A stretch of 64,000 bases of DNA from Buttiauxella gaviniae ATCC 51604. GTDB taxonomy: Bacteria; Pseudomonadota; Gammaproteobacteria; Enterobacterales; Enterobacteriaceae. The notes under the pieces are model-generated. The model had not been told where the DNA came from and made no database searches. It worked only from the letters and a program-made list of their open reading frames with translations. The DNA lies in assembly GCF_001654835.1 (NCBI RefSeq), contig NZ_LXEP01000036.1, positions 1-64,000 of the forward strand, written 5' to 3'. The position numbers were made by a program, and so were the translations under genes. Of this stretch, positions 56,105 through 64,000 are shown piece by piece. The first letter of the stretch is position 1. The number at the start of each line of letters is the position of its first letter.

Positions 56105-57022
56105 CTAATAAGAATAAAGTTCCGTCGAGGAAAGTGACTGTTTTAATTCAGGTGGCATTGGCCAGTTGAGAGTAATCCCTTGAGGCATGATGGGCTCAAA
56201 AAACCATTTATTATAAATGCTGATGAACTCTTTGCTCAACATCAGCTGCTTCATGGAGTGGTTAATCAGATCGGCAAAATGGTCATTATCTTTTTGCATC
56301 GGCATACCAATGGGCAGTTGTGGGCTAAGGGTATCAGCCGATATAGCAAAAGCCTGGGGGTGCCCAGAAAGTGCTATTTGCCCAAGTAACAGAATATCGC
56401 TTGAGACTATCGCGGGAGTTTGCCCGCTTTCAAGCGCGGAGAAAGCTTTAATATTGTCGGTTCCAAGATCAATATTCAGTGAGAGTTGATGCTCAGAATT
56501 AGCTTGCTGGATGTGTCTGACAAACACGGTGCCGCTTTTTACCAACACGGTATGGCCATTGAGCTCGCTGATAGCCGAAATCCGATCTTCTTTGCGTGAT
56601 ACATAACGGGTTGCGGAGAAAAAATAGGGTTCCGAGAACGTCACTATTTTTTGGCGTTCCGCTGTGTAGATCGTGGGAATGCACCCCATATCGATAGTTT
56701 TGTTCTCAATGGTTAAAAATTGAGTTGCTGTGGTGACAGGCACCCAATTAATTTTCAATGCTGGGATTTGTAGCTCCTGCTTAAGCATATCGACCAGTCG
56801 ATTGCATATTTCAATGGAGAAGCCTTGCGGTTTATGACCTTCAACATATGAAAATGGAAATACATCAGTCTGGTAACTAAGCGTGATAGTCCTGGTTTGT
56901 ACGATACGTGATAAAAGGTCATCGGCGCGGCTATCGGAAGGTGTCAGCAGGCCAACACTGATTAAAATGGTTACTGCCAGAGAAAATAGCGTCTGATACA
57001 AATGAGTGGTTATAAGTTGCAT
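56105..57022 (-). CDS. Solute-binding-like periplasmic protein
   Basis: A 305-residue periplasmic protein of the SBP_bac_3 (amino acid-binding) family. A signal peptide ends near SRADDLL. Family blocks: ITLSYQTDVFPFSYVEGHKP, GFSIEICNRLVDMLKQEL, MGCIPTIYTAERQKIVTFSE, GHTVLVKSGTVFVRHIQQAN. No ABC permease or ATPase lies beside it. Instead its start overlaps the end of a GGDEF-EAL gene by 13 bases. So it probably acts as a signal input rather than in transport. Confidence 0.85.
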   Translation of the reverse strand: MQLITTHLYQTLFSLAVTILISVGLLTPSDSRADDLLSRIVQTRTITLSYQTDVFPFSYVEGHKPQGFSIEICNRLVDMLKQELQIPALKINWVPVTTATQFLTIENKTIDMGCIPTIYTAERQKIVTFSEPYFFSATRYVSRKEDRISAISELNGHTVLVKSGTVFVRHIQQANSEHQLSLNIDLGTDNIKAFSALESGQTPAIVSSDILLLGQIALSGHPQAFAISADTLSPQLPIGMPMQKDNDHFADLINHSMKQLMLSKEFISIYNKWFFEPIMPQGITLNWPMPPELKQSLSSTELYSY

Positions 57023-59244
57023 GTGCTCTCCATTTTCTCCAGCTCCAGCTCTAGCTCCAGTTCAGCCACGACACTGGCATTCTCTACCGCCCGGCTAAAA
57101 TAATATCCTTGAACAGTTATTTCTTCTCCACCAAGGGTGGCTAAAAACTCATACTGTTGTTGTGTTTCAACGCCTTTGGCGGTGACTTTCAACCCGCGCT
57201 GTAGTGCGTAACGAACCAGCATACCTACCAACACCTGGCTGTCTTCGCACTTGTCGAGTACATCAATAAGAGAGCGAGCAATTTTAATGTGGCTGAATGG
57301 GAAAATAATCAGGTAGTCCAGTGTGGCGAAACCTGTTCCAAATTCGTCCAGTACAATGCCAACGCCTAATGCCTGAATTGCATTCAAGGCTGGCAGGATA
57401 ATTTCGCGATCGAGTTGCTCAGAGCCCGTAATTTCAATTTCCAGCCGCGCGGGATCTAAACCACTTTCTTGTAATGCGTTGCGAATGATGTCCAGTATTC
57501 TTGGACTACGCAGTTGGTGTGGAGAGACATTCACCGCCACTGTTTTAGCCGTTGGCCAGTTAGCGGCGTCCATACAGGCGCTGCGGATCAGCCATTCACC
57601 TAACCTGGTGATAAGTCCAATATCTTCAGAGACGGAAATAAAGTGGTGTGGTTGTAGCAGGCCTCTAGTCGGATGTTGCCAGCGAACCAGAGCTTCATAA
57701 CCTTCGATGGCGTAATTTCCGAGGCTGGTAATTTTTTGATAATGAAGGAAGAACTCATTATTTCTGATGCCATCTTCAATTTCCTGACTAAAGAGCAGGT
57801 TATTGGATGGATTCATCGTCATTCCGTGGGAATAGAAATGGAAGCAATTTCGCCCGAAACTTTTGGACGTATAGAGCGCAAGGTCTGCGTGAGTGAACAA
57901 ATCTTCTCGGGTATTACCATGCCGAGGTGCGCAGGAAATCCCAATGCTACAACTGATAGAGAAAGTATGCCCACTACAGGTGAAAGGTTGGCTGAGCGCC
58001 TCTAAAACTCTTCTAGCCAATGTTTCAGCTTCAGAAATCGAGTCCTTGTTAACTCTCTGAAGAATCGCAAATTCATCTCCACCGAGACGGATTGCCATAT
58101 CCCCATCATTAAGTAAGTCCGTTAGACGTGTCGCAGATTCGACCAGCAGTTCATCACCTACGACATGGCCATAGGTGTCATTAACGGGTTTGAAATTGTC
58201 CAGGTCTATCAATAGCAGATTGAAGATACAGCCTTCAGTTCTTAATCTTATTAGCCTATCGTCGATGGAGTTGCGGTAAGCCACTCTATTTGGCAGCAAT
58301 GTCAGAGAGTCATGGTGTGCCATGTACTCCATCTTTTGCGCCATCTCTTGCATGCGTTGTAGATAACCGCGGTCAACCATTGCCACGCGTAGTTTTTCAA
58401 TCGCTTTTGCCAGTTCACCTATCTCATCTTCTTGATTCTGGAACGGGGTGACCTGGTCAGTTTGCTCATCAGCTATCAACGTCACTGCCTGCACAAGGCG
58501 AGGTACCGGGCGGAAAAGATTACGCACTAGCCAATTAACGACCACAACTGTAATACCCAGGATCAAAATCAGCATCAGTAAGGTATTTTTCAACAACTGA
58601 TTATGAGTAGCAAACAGGGCATTGCGCTCACCAATGCTACTGACAACTGCACCGATCAACTCGCCTGAAAGATTAACGATGGGAATTGAGCCTACGAAGT
58701 ACTCTTTCCCACCAATAGATACAAAGCCTCGGTAATACTTTTCTAGTGCAGCACCATTTGCGGTGTCGTCAACGGCGGTAATTTTTTGCACTGTTTGAGT
58801 GTCGGTAAAACCTTTGTTTTTGTCGTACAGCAATAGCCACGTCGGATTATGGGTTTGTGTTGAAACCAGGGTCAGCATATCGGCTGGATCAAAGCCTGTC
58901 TGGATTACGGTCTCGTCATCGCAGAGCGGGCGTTCGGATTCGATGGAAATGACCTGCCCTTCGTGGTTGGATTTTACCGTTACTGAGGTGTAGATATTGC
59001 GGATGATATAACTGGTAATTTGCGAATTAGTTGATGCCTGTTTAAACCATTGTTCATGAGATATTCGGTTAACCTCGAAAAGGCCCGCCCCAGAGCCAAC
59101 TCCATAGGCAATTAGAATCCCCAACATAAGGTAGATAGCAACTTTTCCAGTAATCGAATGATACCAGTGATATTCCCCACGTAAGCTAGAATCCTTTTTA
59201 CAAGGAGGAACAACCTCATGTTGAATGAGCTCTTTATCTACCAT
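57010..59244 (-). CDS. Membrane GGDEF-EAL protein with altered EAL site
   Basis: A 744-residue c-di-GMP protein. Two membrane helices (about 33-52 and 218-240) flank a periplasmic sensor part, then HAMP (about 240-295), GGDEF (about 310-470) and EAL (488 to the end). GGDEF motif LGGDEFAIL is intact; the inhibitory RxxD site is replaced by NDGD. In EAL the first motif YEALVRWQ is present, but DDFG is LDEFG, KID is KIA and the general-base Glu of EGVE is Lys (AKGVETQ). So it is probably a diguanylate cyclase with a non-catalytic EAL. The C terminus has ELELELELE. It is cotranscribed with the solute-binding gene. Confidence 0.9.
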   Translation of the reverse strand: MVDKELIQHEVVPPCKKDSSLRGEYHWYHSITGKVAIYLMLGILIAYGVGSGAGLFEVNRISHEQWFKQASTNSQITSYIIRNIYTSVTVKSNHEGQVISIESERPLCDDETVIQTGFDPADMLTLVSTQTHNPTWLLLYDKNKGFTDTQTVQKITAVDDTANGAALEKYYRGFVSIGGKEYFVGSIPIVNLSGELIGAVVSSIGERNALFATHNQLLKNTLLMLILILGITVVVVNWLVRNLFRPVPRLVQAVTLIADEQTDQVTPFQNQEDEIGELAKAIEKLRVAMVDRGYLQRMQEMAQKMEYMAHHDSLTLLPNRVAYRNSIDDRLIRLRTEGCIFNLLLIDLDNFKPVNDTYGHVVGDELLVESATRLTDLLNDGDMAIRLGGDEFAILQRVNKDSISEAETLARRVLEALSQPFTCSGHTFSISCSIGISCAPRHGNTREDLFTHADLALYTSKSFGRNCFHFYSHGMTMNPSNNLLFSQEIEDGIRNNEFFLHYQKITSLGNYAIEGYEALVRWQHPTRGLLQPHHFISVSEDIGLITRLGEWLIRSACMDAANWPTAKTVAVNVSPHQLRSPRILDIIRNALQESGLDPARLEIEITGSEQLDREIILPALNAIQALGVGIVLDEFGTGFATLDYLIIFPFSHIKIARSLIDVLDKCEDSQVLVGMLVRYALQRGLKVTAKGVETQQQYEFLATLGGEEITVQGYYFSRAVENASVVAELELELELEKMESTCNL

Positions 59245-59602
59245 TTTTCTATTCGTACTCTTTTTTAAGCGACTAAAGAAGGCTCAAGAGGGATATTTAA
59301 TTATATAAACTATTATTTTCATTGTGGTTTATATGACGATATTTGTTAATGCGTTATTTTTTCAATGTTAGCGCATTGTGAACTTGCCAGTGAGTCATGC
59401 TTTTTAGAAGACATGCTCGTACGGCCAGGTCGTAGGTTTATTATAAAACACGGAGTATAGAGTTGGCTAATTAATGCGTCAACGATAAACATTAACATAT
59501 CCATGACTCTGCACATACATTTTAAATTTCTCATAACAAACGAAATATCCAAAAAATAGATTTATTGAAAATGAGAATATCCATTATTCACGATGAACAG
59601 AG
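59245..59602 (-). other. AT-rich intergenic stretch
   Basis: No convincing gene. A 68-residue frame on the minus strand (59346-59552) has no good start or composition. The region probably holds the promoter of the GGDEF-EAL gene. Confidence 0.5.
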
Positions 59603-61672
59603 TTAAGTATTAACTACTAAAAGGTTACATAATTTGTTAATGGGCTGTGGTCGATGAAACAGGAACCCTTGTGCTAAATGGATACCACAGTTCTTAACTA
59701 TTTGATGTTCTTCATCTGTTTCTACACCCTCAATCAATACCTGACTGCCTGAGCTTTTGCAAAGTTGCACAACATGGTGGAGAAATGCTTCACCGCCTTC
59801 ACGTGCTAATCCGAGCACAAGCGTACGGTCTAGTTTGATTTTATCCAGCTGATATTGTGTTAAATAAGACAATGTGGAATAGCCTGAACCAAAATCATCA
59901 AGAGCAATTTTAATACCCAATCGCCGTAGTTCAGCGAGAACCTCAATAATTTGCTCGGGTTCTTTAACTCTTTGTGATTCAGTAATCTCCATTTCTAACT
60001 TCCACCCTGATGGCAACGGATTGCGCAATAACTTACTCACCAGACTTAGGAAACTAGGATCAAGTAATGTTTGTGGCGAAATATTCACCGAAAGTGTCAT
60101 GCCTGGAAAACGAGATAGTTCATGATGAATGGCTTCAACAGCATTCTCAAGTACCCAAAAATCCACCTCCGGCATCATACCAATTCGTTCATAATATTTT
60201 AAAAAGTAGGGCGGTGTTATTTTCCCATCATCACTTTGATGACGAAGTAACACTTCCATGGCTACAATTTTCTGACTATCAACAGTTATCTGTGGTTGAT
60301 ACCATAGTACAAAATTACCACTGTTCTGCAGGTCATTAATATTACGCCTTGCATCTATATACTCATTTACTTCGGAAAGATAATGATGTGGTGATTCAGC
60401 TTCACGATAGCCAGGCACAGGTAATTGAAACTGATTTCCTTTCAATGGAACAAAGCTTGTATTGCCAGAGGGCAGAGTGATCTCTTTATAATCACGTTTT
60501 TCCATATAACGCAGGAAAGGCCAGTAAATCCCAATTCCGGTACAAATTAAAAACATCTGGAACAACACGGCACTTATTGCGCCATTTGTGCCCAACCAGG
60601 CGTTAATGATGGCAGGCGTTGCCCAACCCACCATTTGCTGAAGAGGCGGTACAATGTGCCAAAAGGTAGCGTAGTAGGCAATGATGTAATCCACTGCGGG
60701 AGTCATTACGAAGGGGATAAACATCACCGGATTCAATACTACCGGTACACCAAAGATGAGGGGCTCATTGATATTGAAGATGGCCAGAGGCAAGGAGACG
60801 TTGATTAAATGTCGATTCGAAGGATTGCGGCTAATGAGTAAACAAATTAAGAGGCTAAGCGTGCCTCCGCTGCCACCAGATGCGCACCATGTCTCATAAA
60901 AGGGAACACTTAATATATTTAATGATTCTTTGCCAGCTTTCCATGCGGCTATATTAGATATCGTTTCATTCGATAATCTCAAACCGATATCCTGGAAGAT
61001 ATAAATACCATGCACACCAAAGAACCAGGCGCCTTCACGCACTAGCTCATAAAAAAGTCCATGAGTAAAATTATCAGGATATATTACTTTGGAAATATCC
61101 TGAGTCAGCCAATCACTAGCATGTAAAATGAGATGACCAACCAGTACAAGAGCAAGCAGTTTACTGATAAATATTAATAATGTTTTTATTGAAATCCAGT
61201 TAAATTTTATTCTATTGGTGCGGAATAGCTTGATGTTTTTTTCTAAAATTAAGTTGGTAAAGATCGCAGCCAATAGAGCGACTGGCAGGCTTACACCAAT
61301 AAAAAAGTTAGCTTCATTATTGTTATGCTCAAGACCGGTAATACCAAGTAATACAGTCAGGCTAAGAGAAATGCTGAGCATTATAGATAAACGATATCTG
61401 ACAGCCCATTGTAGGGAAAAAATGATATTTAAAAGTATAGGAAGGAATACCAACATGCTTTGTTGCAGGTTTTCTAACCAAACTGAAGTTTTAACCCAGT
61501 GAAAATTCAGACATAACGTGCTTGCAACAATAACCAATCCTCGTAACACAGAAAATGGCATAATTGCCATAGTGCAACTGAGGACTGCTTGTGAAATACG
61601 ATTGTTAATGAAATTTAATTTTAATTTGTGAAATATGCTAATCGCGTTTCTTTTAGTTATAGTGTAATTCAT
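59603..61672 (-). CDS. PTS EIIC-like membrane domain fused to EAL
   Basis: A 689-residue fusion. Residues about 30-400 form a PTS EIIC-type domain of the lactose/cellobiose family: about ten helices, GIYIFQDIGLRLSNE, CASGGSGGTLSLLICLL and the substrate loop NINEPLIFGVPVVLNPVMFIPF. From residue 453 an EAL domain follows with all key residues: MEVLLRHQ, SVNISPQ, EMEITES, LDDFGSGYSTL, IKLDRT, IEGVET and AQGFLFH. No EIIA/EIIB domain is present. It probably is a c-di-GMP phosphodiesterase controlled by sugar binding or PTS state; that role is inferred from architecture. Confidence 0.9.
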   Translation of the reverse strand: MNYTITKRNAISIFHKLKLNFINNRISQAVLSCTMAIMPFSVLRGLVIVASTLCLNFHWVKTSVWLENLQQSMLVFLPILLNIIFSLQWAVRYRLSIMLSISLSLTVLLGITGLEHNNNEANFFIGVSLPVALLAAIFTNLILEKNIKLFRTNRIKFNWISIKTLLIFISKLLALVLVGHLILHASDWLTQDISKVIYPDNFTHGLFYELVREGAWFFGVHGIYIFQDIGLRLSNETISNIAAWKAGKESLNILSVPFYETWCASGGSGGTLSLLICLLISRNPSNRHLINVSLPLAIFNINEPLIFGVPVVLNPVMFIPFVMTPAVDYIIAYYATFWHIVPPLQQMVGWATPAIINAWLGTNGAISAVLFQMFLICTGIGIYWPFLRYMEKRDYKEITLPSGNTSFVPLKGNQFQLPVPGYREAESPHHYLSEVNEYIDARRNINDLQNSGNFVLWYQPQITVDSQKIVAMEVLLRHQSDDGKITPPYFLKYYERIGMMPEVDFWVLENAVEAIHHELSRFPGMTLSVNISPQTLLDPSFLSLVSKLLRNPLPSGWKLEMEITESQRVKEPEQIIEVLAELRRLGIKIALDDFGSGYSTLSYLTQYQLDKIKLDRTLVLGLAREGGEAFLHHVVQLCKSSGSQVLIEGVETDEEHQIVKNCGIHLAQGFLFHRPQPINKLCNLLVVNT

Positions 61673-62235
61673 TCGTTACTTAATTGTGGGTTGATTTGTT
61701 ATTGTTGTTACAGTGTCAAAAGTTACTATATCACCATATGCCAAGTGACGATATTGAATTTTATTACTGGTGCTAATTAAGCAAGGCGGTTATTGATTAT
61801 TCGTTATATTGTTTGAACAGTCATCCGACCTGATGTGTTTCTTATCCAAAAATACACATTTATTCAGAGGTGATTTATTTATAGGTGGGTTTGGTAACAA
61901 AACTCTTGAAACATGACTATATTTAAGTTTCGGTCATGACTTGAAGTAAATCCACCTGATGTTTTATGTTTTTTACAGGCATGTTAAAAAATTGGAGCGT
62001 CTGGCTATGCCACAATCCACGGCATCAAGATTAGCAGAAAACCGCAAAGGCTGGGCATAGTGGCAGTTCCAACACTCTGTTGGGCTGTTTCTAACCTTGA
62101 TACTGAAATATATTGTGCGGAGAGCCGAACTTTTACACGATATAGTTATATTGTCCCCACTATTAATGTGCATAATTCCCCCGGTCAATAAATTACTGCA
62201 AGTAATAATAAATATACAGTTAAGGGATGTCGTTT
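61673..62235. other. Intergenic region, possibly with a small gene relic
   Basis: No convincing gene. A short frame at about 62007-62060 (MPQSTASRLAENRKGWA then TAG) continues past the stop as WQFQHSVGLFLTL. It could be the remains of a broken gene; I cannot name it. The part near 62220 carries the ribosome site of the permease gene (TTAAGGGA). Confidence 0.4.
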
Positions 62236-63690
62236 ATGGCGCAGTCAGAGCAAAAACAGTTGCGATGGTACAACATCGCGCTGATGTCGTTTATTACCGT
62301 CTGGGGATTTGGCAATGTTGTCAATAACTATGCCAACCAAGGGCTGGTGGTTGTTTTCTCCTGGGTGTTTATTTTTGCACTTTACTTTATTCCCTACGCG
62401 CTGATTGTTGGGCAACTGGGGGCAACATTTAAAGATGGTAAAGGGGGCGTCAGTACCTGGATCAAACATACCATGGGTCCTGGTCTGGCTTATCTGGCGG
62501 CATGGACTTACTGGGTGGTGCATGTTCCATATCTTGCGCAAAAACCGCAGGCAATTTTGATAGCCCTGGGGTGGGCCATTAATGGCGATGGTTCGCTTAT
62601 CAAAGAATACAGTGTGGTTGCCTTGCAGGGGATTACGCTTGCGCTATTTGTCCTGTTTATGTGGGTGGCCTCCCGAGGAATGAAATCACTGAAGATAGTG
62701 GGATCGGTTGCCGGTATCGCCATGTTTGTCATGTCGCTACTGTATGTTGTGATGGCAGTAACCGCACCCGCCATCACAGAGGTGCATATTGCCACGACCA
62801 ATATCACATGGGAGACATTCATCCCTCATATTGATTTCACCTATATCACGACCATTTCGATGCTGGTATTTGCTGTCGGTGGAGCGGAAAAAATCTCTCC
62901 TTATGTCAACAGTACCCGCAACCCGGGCCGTGAGTTTCCCCGTGGAATGCTAATACTAGCCGTGATGGTGGCCGTCTGCGCGATCCTTGGCTCTTTGGCG
63001 ATGGGGATGATGTTCGATTCGAATAATATTCCCGATGACCTGATGACGAATGGCCAATACTACGCCTTCCAGAAACTGGGCGAATATTATCATCTGGGGA
63101 ATTGGTTAATGGTTATCTACGCGGTGGCTAACACGCTTGGTCAAATTGCTGCACTGGTATTCTCCATTGATGCGCCGCTGAAAGTATTACTGGGCGACGC
63201 TGACTCCCGCTATATTCCTCAGAAACTATGCCGGACAAATGATGCGGGTACGCCTGTGAATGGCTATCTGATGACACTGGTACTGGTTGCTATTTTGATA
63301 ATGCTGCCAACGCTGGGTATCGGGGATATGAACGACCTGTATAAATGGCTACTGAACCTTAATTCCGTGGTTATGCCATTGCGTTATCTATGGGTCTTTG
63401 TGGCCTTTATTGCGGTACTACGCCTCGCGGAGAAATACTCACCAGAGTATGTTTTTATCCGAAATCGCAAGCTGGCACTCACCGTTGGTATCTGGTGTTT
63501 TGCTTTTACGGCTTTTGCCTGCCTGACGGGGATTTTCCCGAAAAAGCTGGATGCATTTACGCCTGAGTGGATTTTCCAGTTGTCGCTTAACATTGCCACA
63601 CCAGTAGTGCTGGTTGGGCTGGGGTTCATTTTCCCACTTCTGGCAAGGCGACATACCCGAGGGCAGAAGCCAGCCGTGCGGAGCAGTTAA
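62236..63690 (+). CDS. APC-family amino acid permease, YgjI-like
   Basis: A 484-residue inner-membrane transporter with 12 predicted helices, of the amino acid-polyamine-organocation family. Blocks resemble E. coli YgjI: MAQSEQKQLRWYNIALMSF, TVWGFGNVVNNYANQGLVVV, GKGGVSTWIKHTMGPGLAYL, AVGGAEKISPYVNSTRNPG and DLMTNGQYYAFQKLGEYY. The substrate of YgjI is not known. ATG 62236 is preferred to ATG 62227 because AAGGGA lies 8 bases before it. A terminator hairpin follows at 63714. Confidence 0.85.
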   Translation: MAQSEQKQLRWYNIALMSFITVWGFGNVVNNYANQGLVVVFSWVFIFALYFIPYALIVGQLGATFKDGKGGVSTWIKHTMGPGLAYLAAWTYWVVHVPYLAQKPQAILIALGWAINGDGSLIKEYSVVALQGITLALFVLFMWVASRGMKSLKIVGSVAGIAMFVMSLLYVVMAVTAPAITEVHIATTNITWETFIPHIDFTYITTISMLVFAVGGAEKISPYVNSTRNPGREFPRGMLILAVMVAVCAILGSLAMGMMFDSNNIPDDLMTNGQYYAFQKLGEYYHLGNWLMVIYAVANTLGQIAALVFSIDAPLKVLLGDADSRYIPQKLCRTNDAGTPVNGYLMTLVLVAILIMLPTLGIGDMNDLYKWLLNLNSVVMPLRYLWVFVAFIAVLRLAEKYSPEYVFIRNRKLALTVGIWCFAFTAFACLTGIFPKKLDAFTPEWIFQLSLNIATPVVLVGLGFIFPLLARRHTRGQKPAVRSS

Positions 63691-63713
63691 TAACCTGATG
63701 CAGTGTTAATCTG

Positions 63714-63750
63714 CGGTCACCACAAACTGGTTATGATTTTGTGGTGACCG
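63714..63750. terminator. Hairpin between convergent transporter genes
   Basis: CGGTCACCACAAA paired with TTTGTGGTGACCG, a 13-bp stem with an 11-base loop, and no T run. It lies between the permease and the convergent DMT transporter gene. Confidence 0.65.
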
Positions 63751-63804
63751 TCTAAATGTTAGATCCTGTTATTTCAATGTAATGGACCTGCCGATAGCTA
63801 TCGT

Positions 63805-64000
63805 TCAGTTGGCGATGTTTTTCGCGGGCATTGCATTGGCTTTATTACTGGAGTAAATAAAGAAAAGCGCTATTCCCAGGCAGACCACTGCACCAAGGCG
63901 CGTCCCAGAAAAGTGAATCGCTTCATTTCCTAACCAGCCAAAATTATCAATGAGCATGCTCATTGCCAGTTGGCCAAAGATAACCGCAACAGTAGCAACA
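63805..64000 (-). CDS. YdcZ-type DMT transporter, C-terminal part
   Basis: A frame read on the minus strand from the window edge to TGA at 63805-63807, 64 visible residues. The sequence (VATVAVIFGQLAMSMLIDNF, GWLGNEAIHFSGTRLGAVVC, LGIALFFIYSSNKANA) is the last part of a YdcZ/DUF606 family small DMT transporter: GQL, then IDxFGW, then a final hydrophobic helix. The N-terminal part lies outside the window. Confidence 0.8.
   Translation of the reverse strand, partial: VATVAVIFGQLAMSMLIDNFGWLGNEAIHFSGTRLGAVVCLGIALFFIYSSNKANAMPAKNIAN

Noticed and set aside
59346-59552. 68-residue minus-strand frame between the two c-di-GMP genes
   Set aside because: No ribosome site, Met/Cys-rich random-looking translation.

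Overview
The window is a chromosomal stretch of an enterobacterium (family Enterobacteriaceae). The gene order btuE-btuD-nlpC-(lacI)-ydiV-selO, aroH-ppsR-ppsA, rprA-ydiK-ydiJ-menI and sufABCDSE-ldtE-lpp-pykF matches the E. coli/Salmonella chromosome. ERIC repeats, near-canonical Fur, CRP, Cra and TrpR sites, and an RprA sRNA gene agree with this. Base composition looks close to 50% GC (judged by eye). A Buttiauxella/Kluyvera-like genus is a guess only.

Layout. 1-560: tail of a protein of unknown type and possible integrated-element DNA next to btuE. 686-6041: btuED, nlpC, a LacI-type regulator, the FlhDC antagonist ydiV and selO. 6054-12105: a Fur-controlled heme uptake operon hemP-hmuRSTUV on the minus strand, with ERIC elements between hemP and hmuR. 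12309-17045: aroH (trp operator in the 3' end of ppsR), ppsR and ppsA. 17094-21195: a divergent GPH transporter and GH3 glycosidase pair. 21278-26488: rprA, ydiK, ydiJ, menI. 26699-28189: the wreck of an ethanolamine utilisation operon (eutS and eutP intact, eutQ/eutT/eutR joined by deletions). 28515-33594: accessory small genes, namely secreted proteins and lipoproteins, nudI, a broken sensor/GlcG-type relic, a TonB/TolA-like lipoprotein, a GNAT and an IraP-like anti-adapter. 34042-42748: sufABCDSE, ldtE, lpp and pykF.

43510-54604 holds the most interesting block. It is a divergent ten-gene catabolic-looking cluster around a LacI regulator: MFS transporter, two different HisD-family dehydrogenases, SDR, alpha/beta hydrolase, HpcH/HpaI aldolase, bicupin and two proteins that look like double NTF2/SnoaL proteins. 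I do not recognise it as a described pathway. Two similar palindromes in the divergent promoter region look like operators.

54779-61672 is a signalling block: a tail-anchored small protein, two periplasmic solute-binding-like proteins (one killed by a single stop codon), a GGDEF-EAL protein whose EAL site has lost key residues, and a PTS EIIC-EAL fusion with an intact EAL site. The window ends with an APC permease (YgjI-like) and the 3' end of a YdcZ-type DMT transporter.
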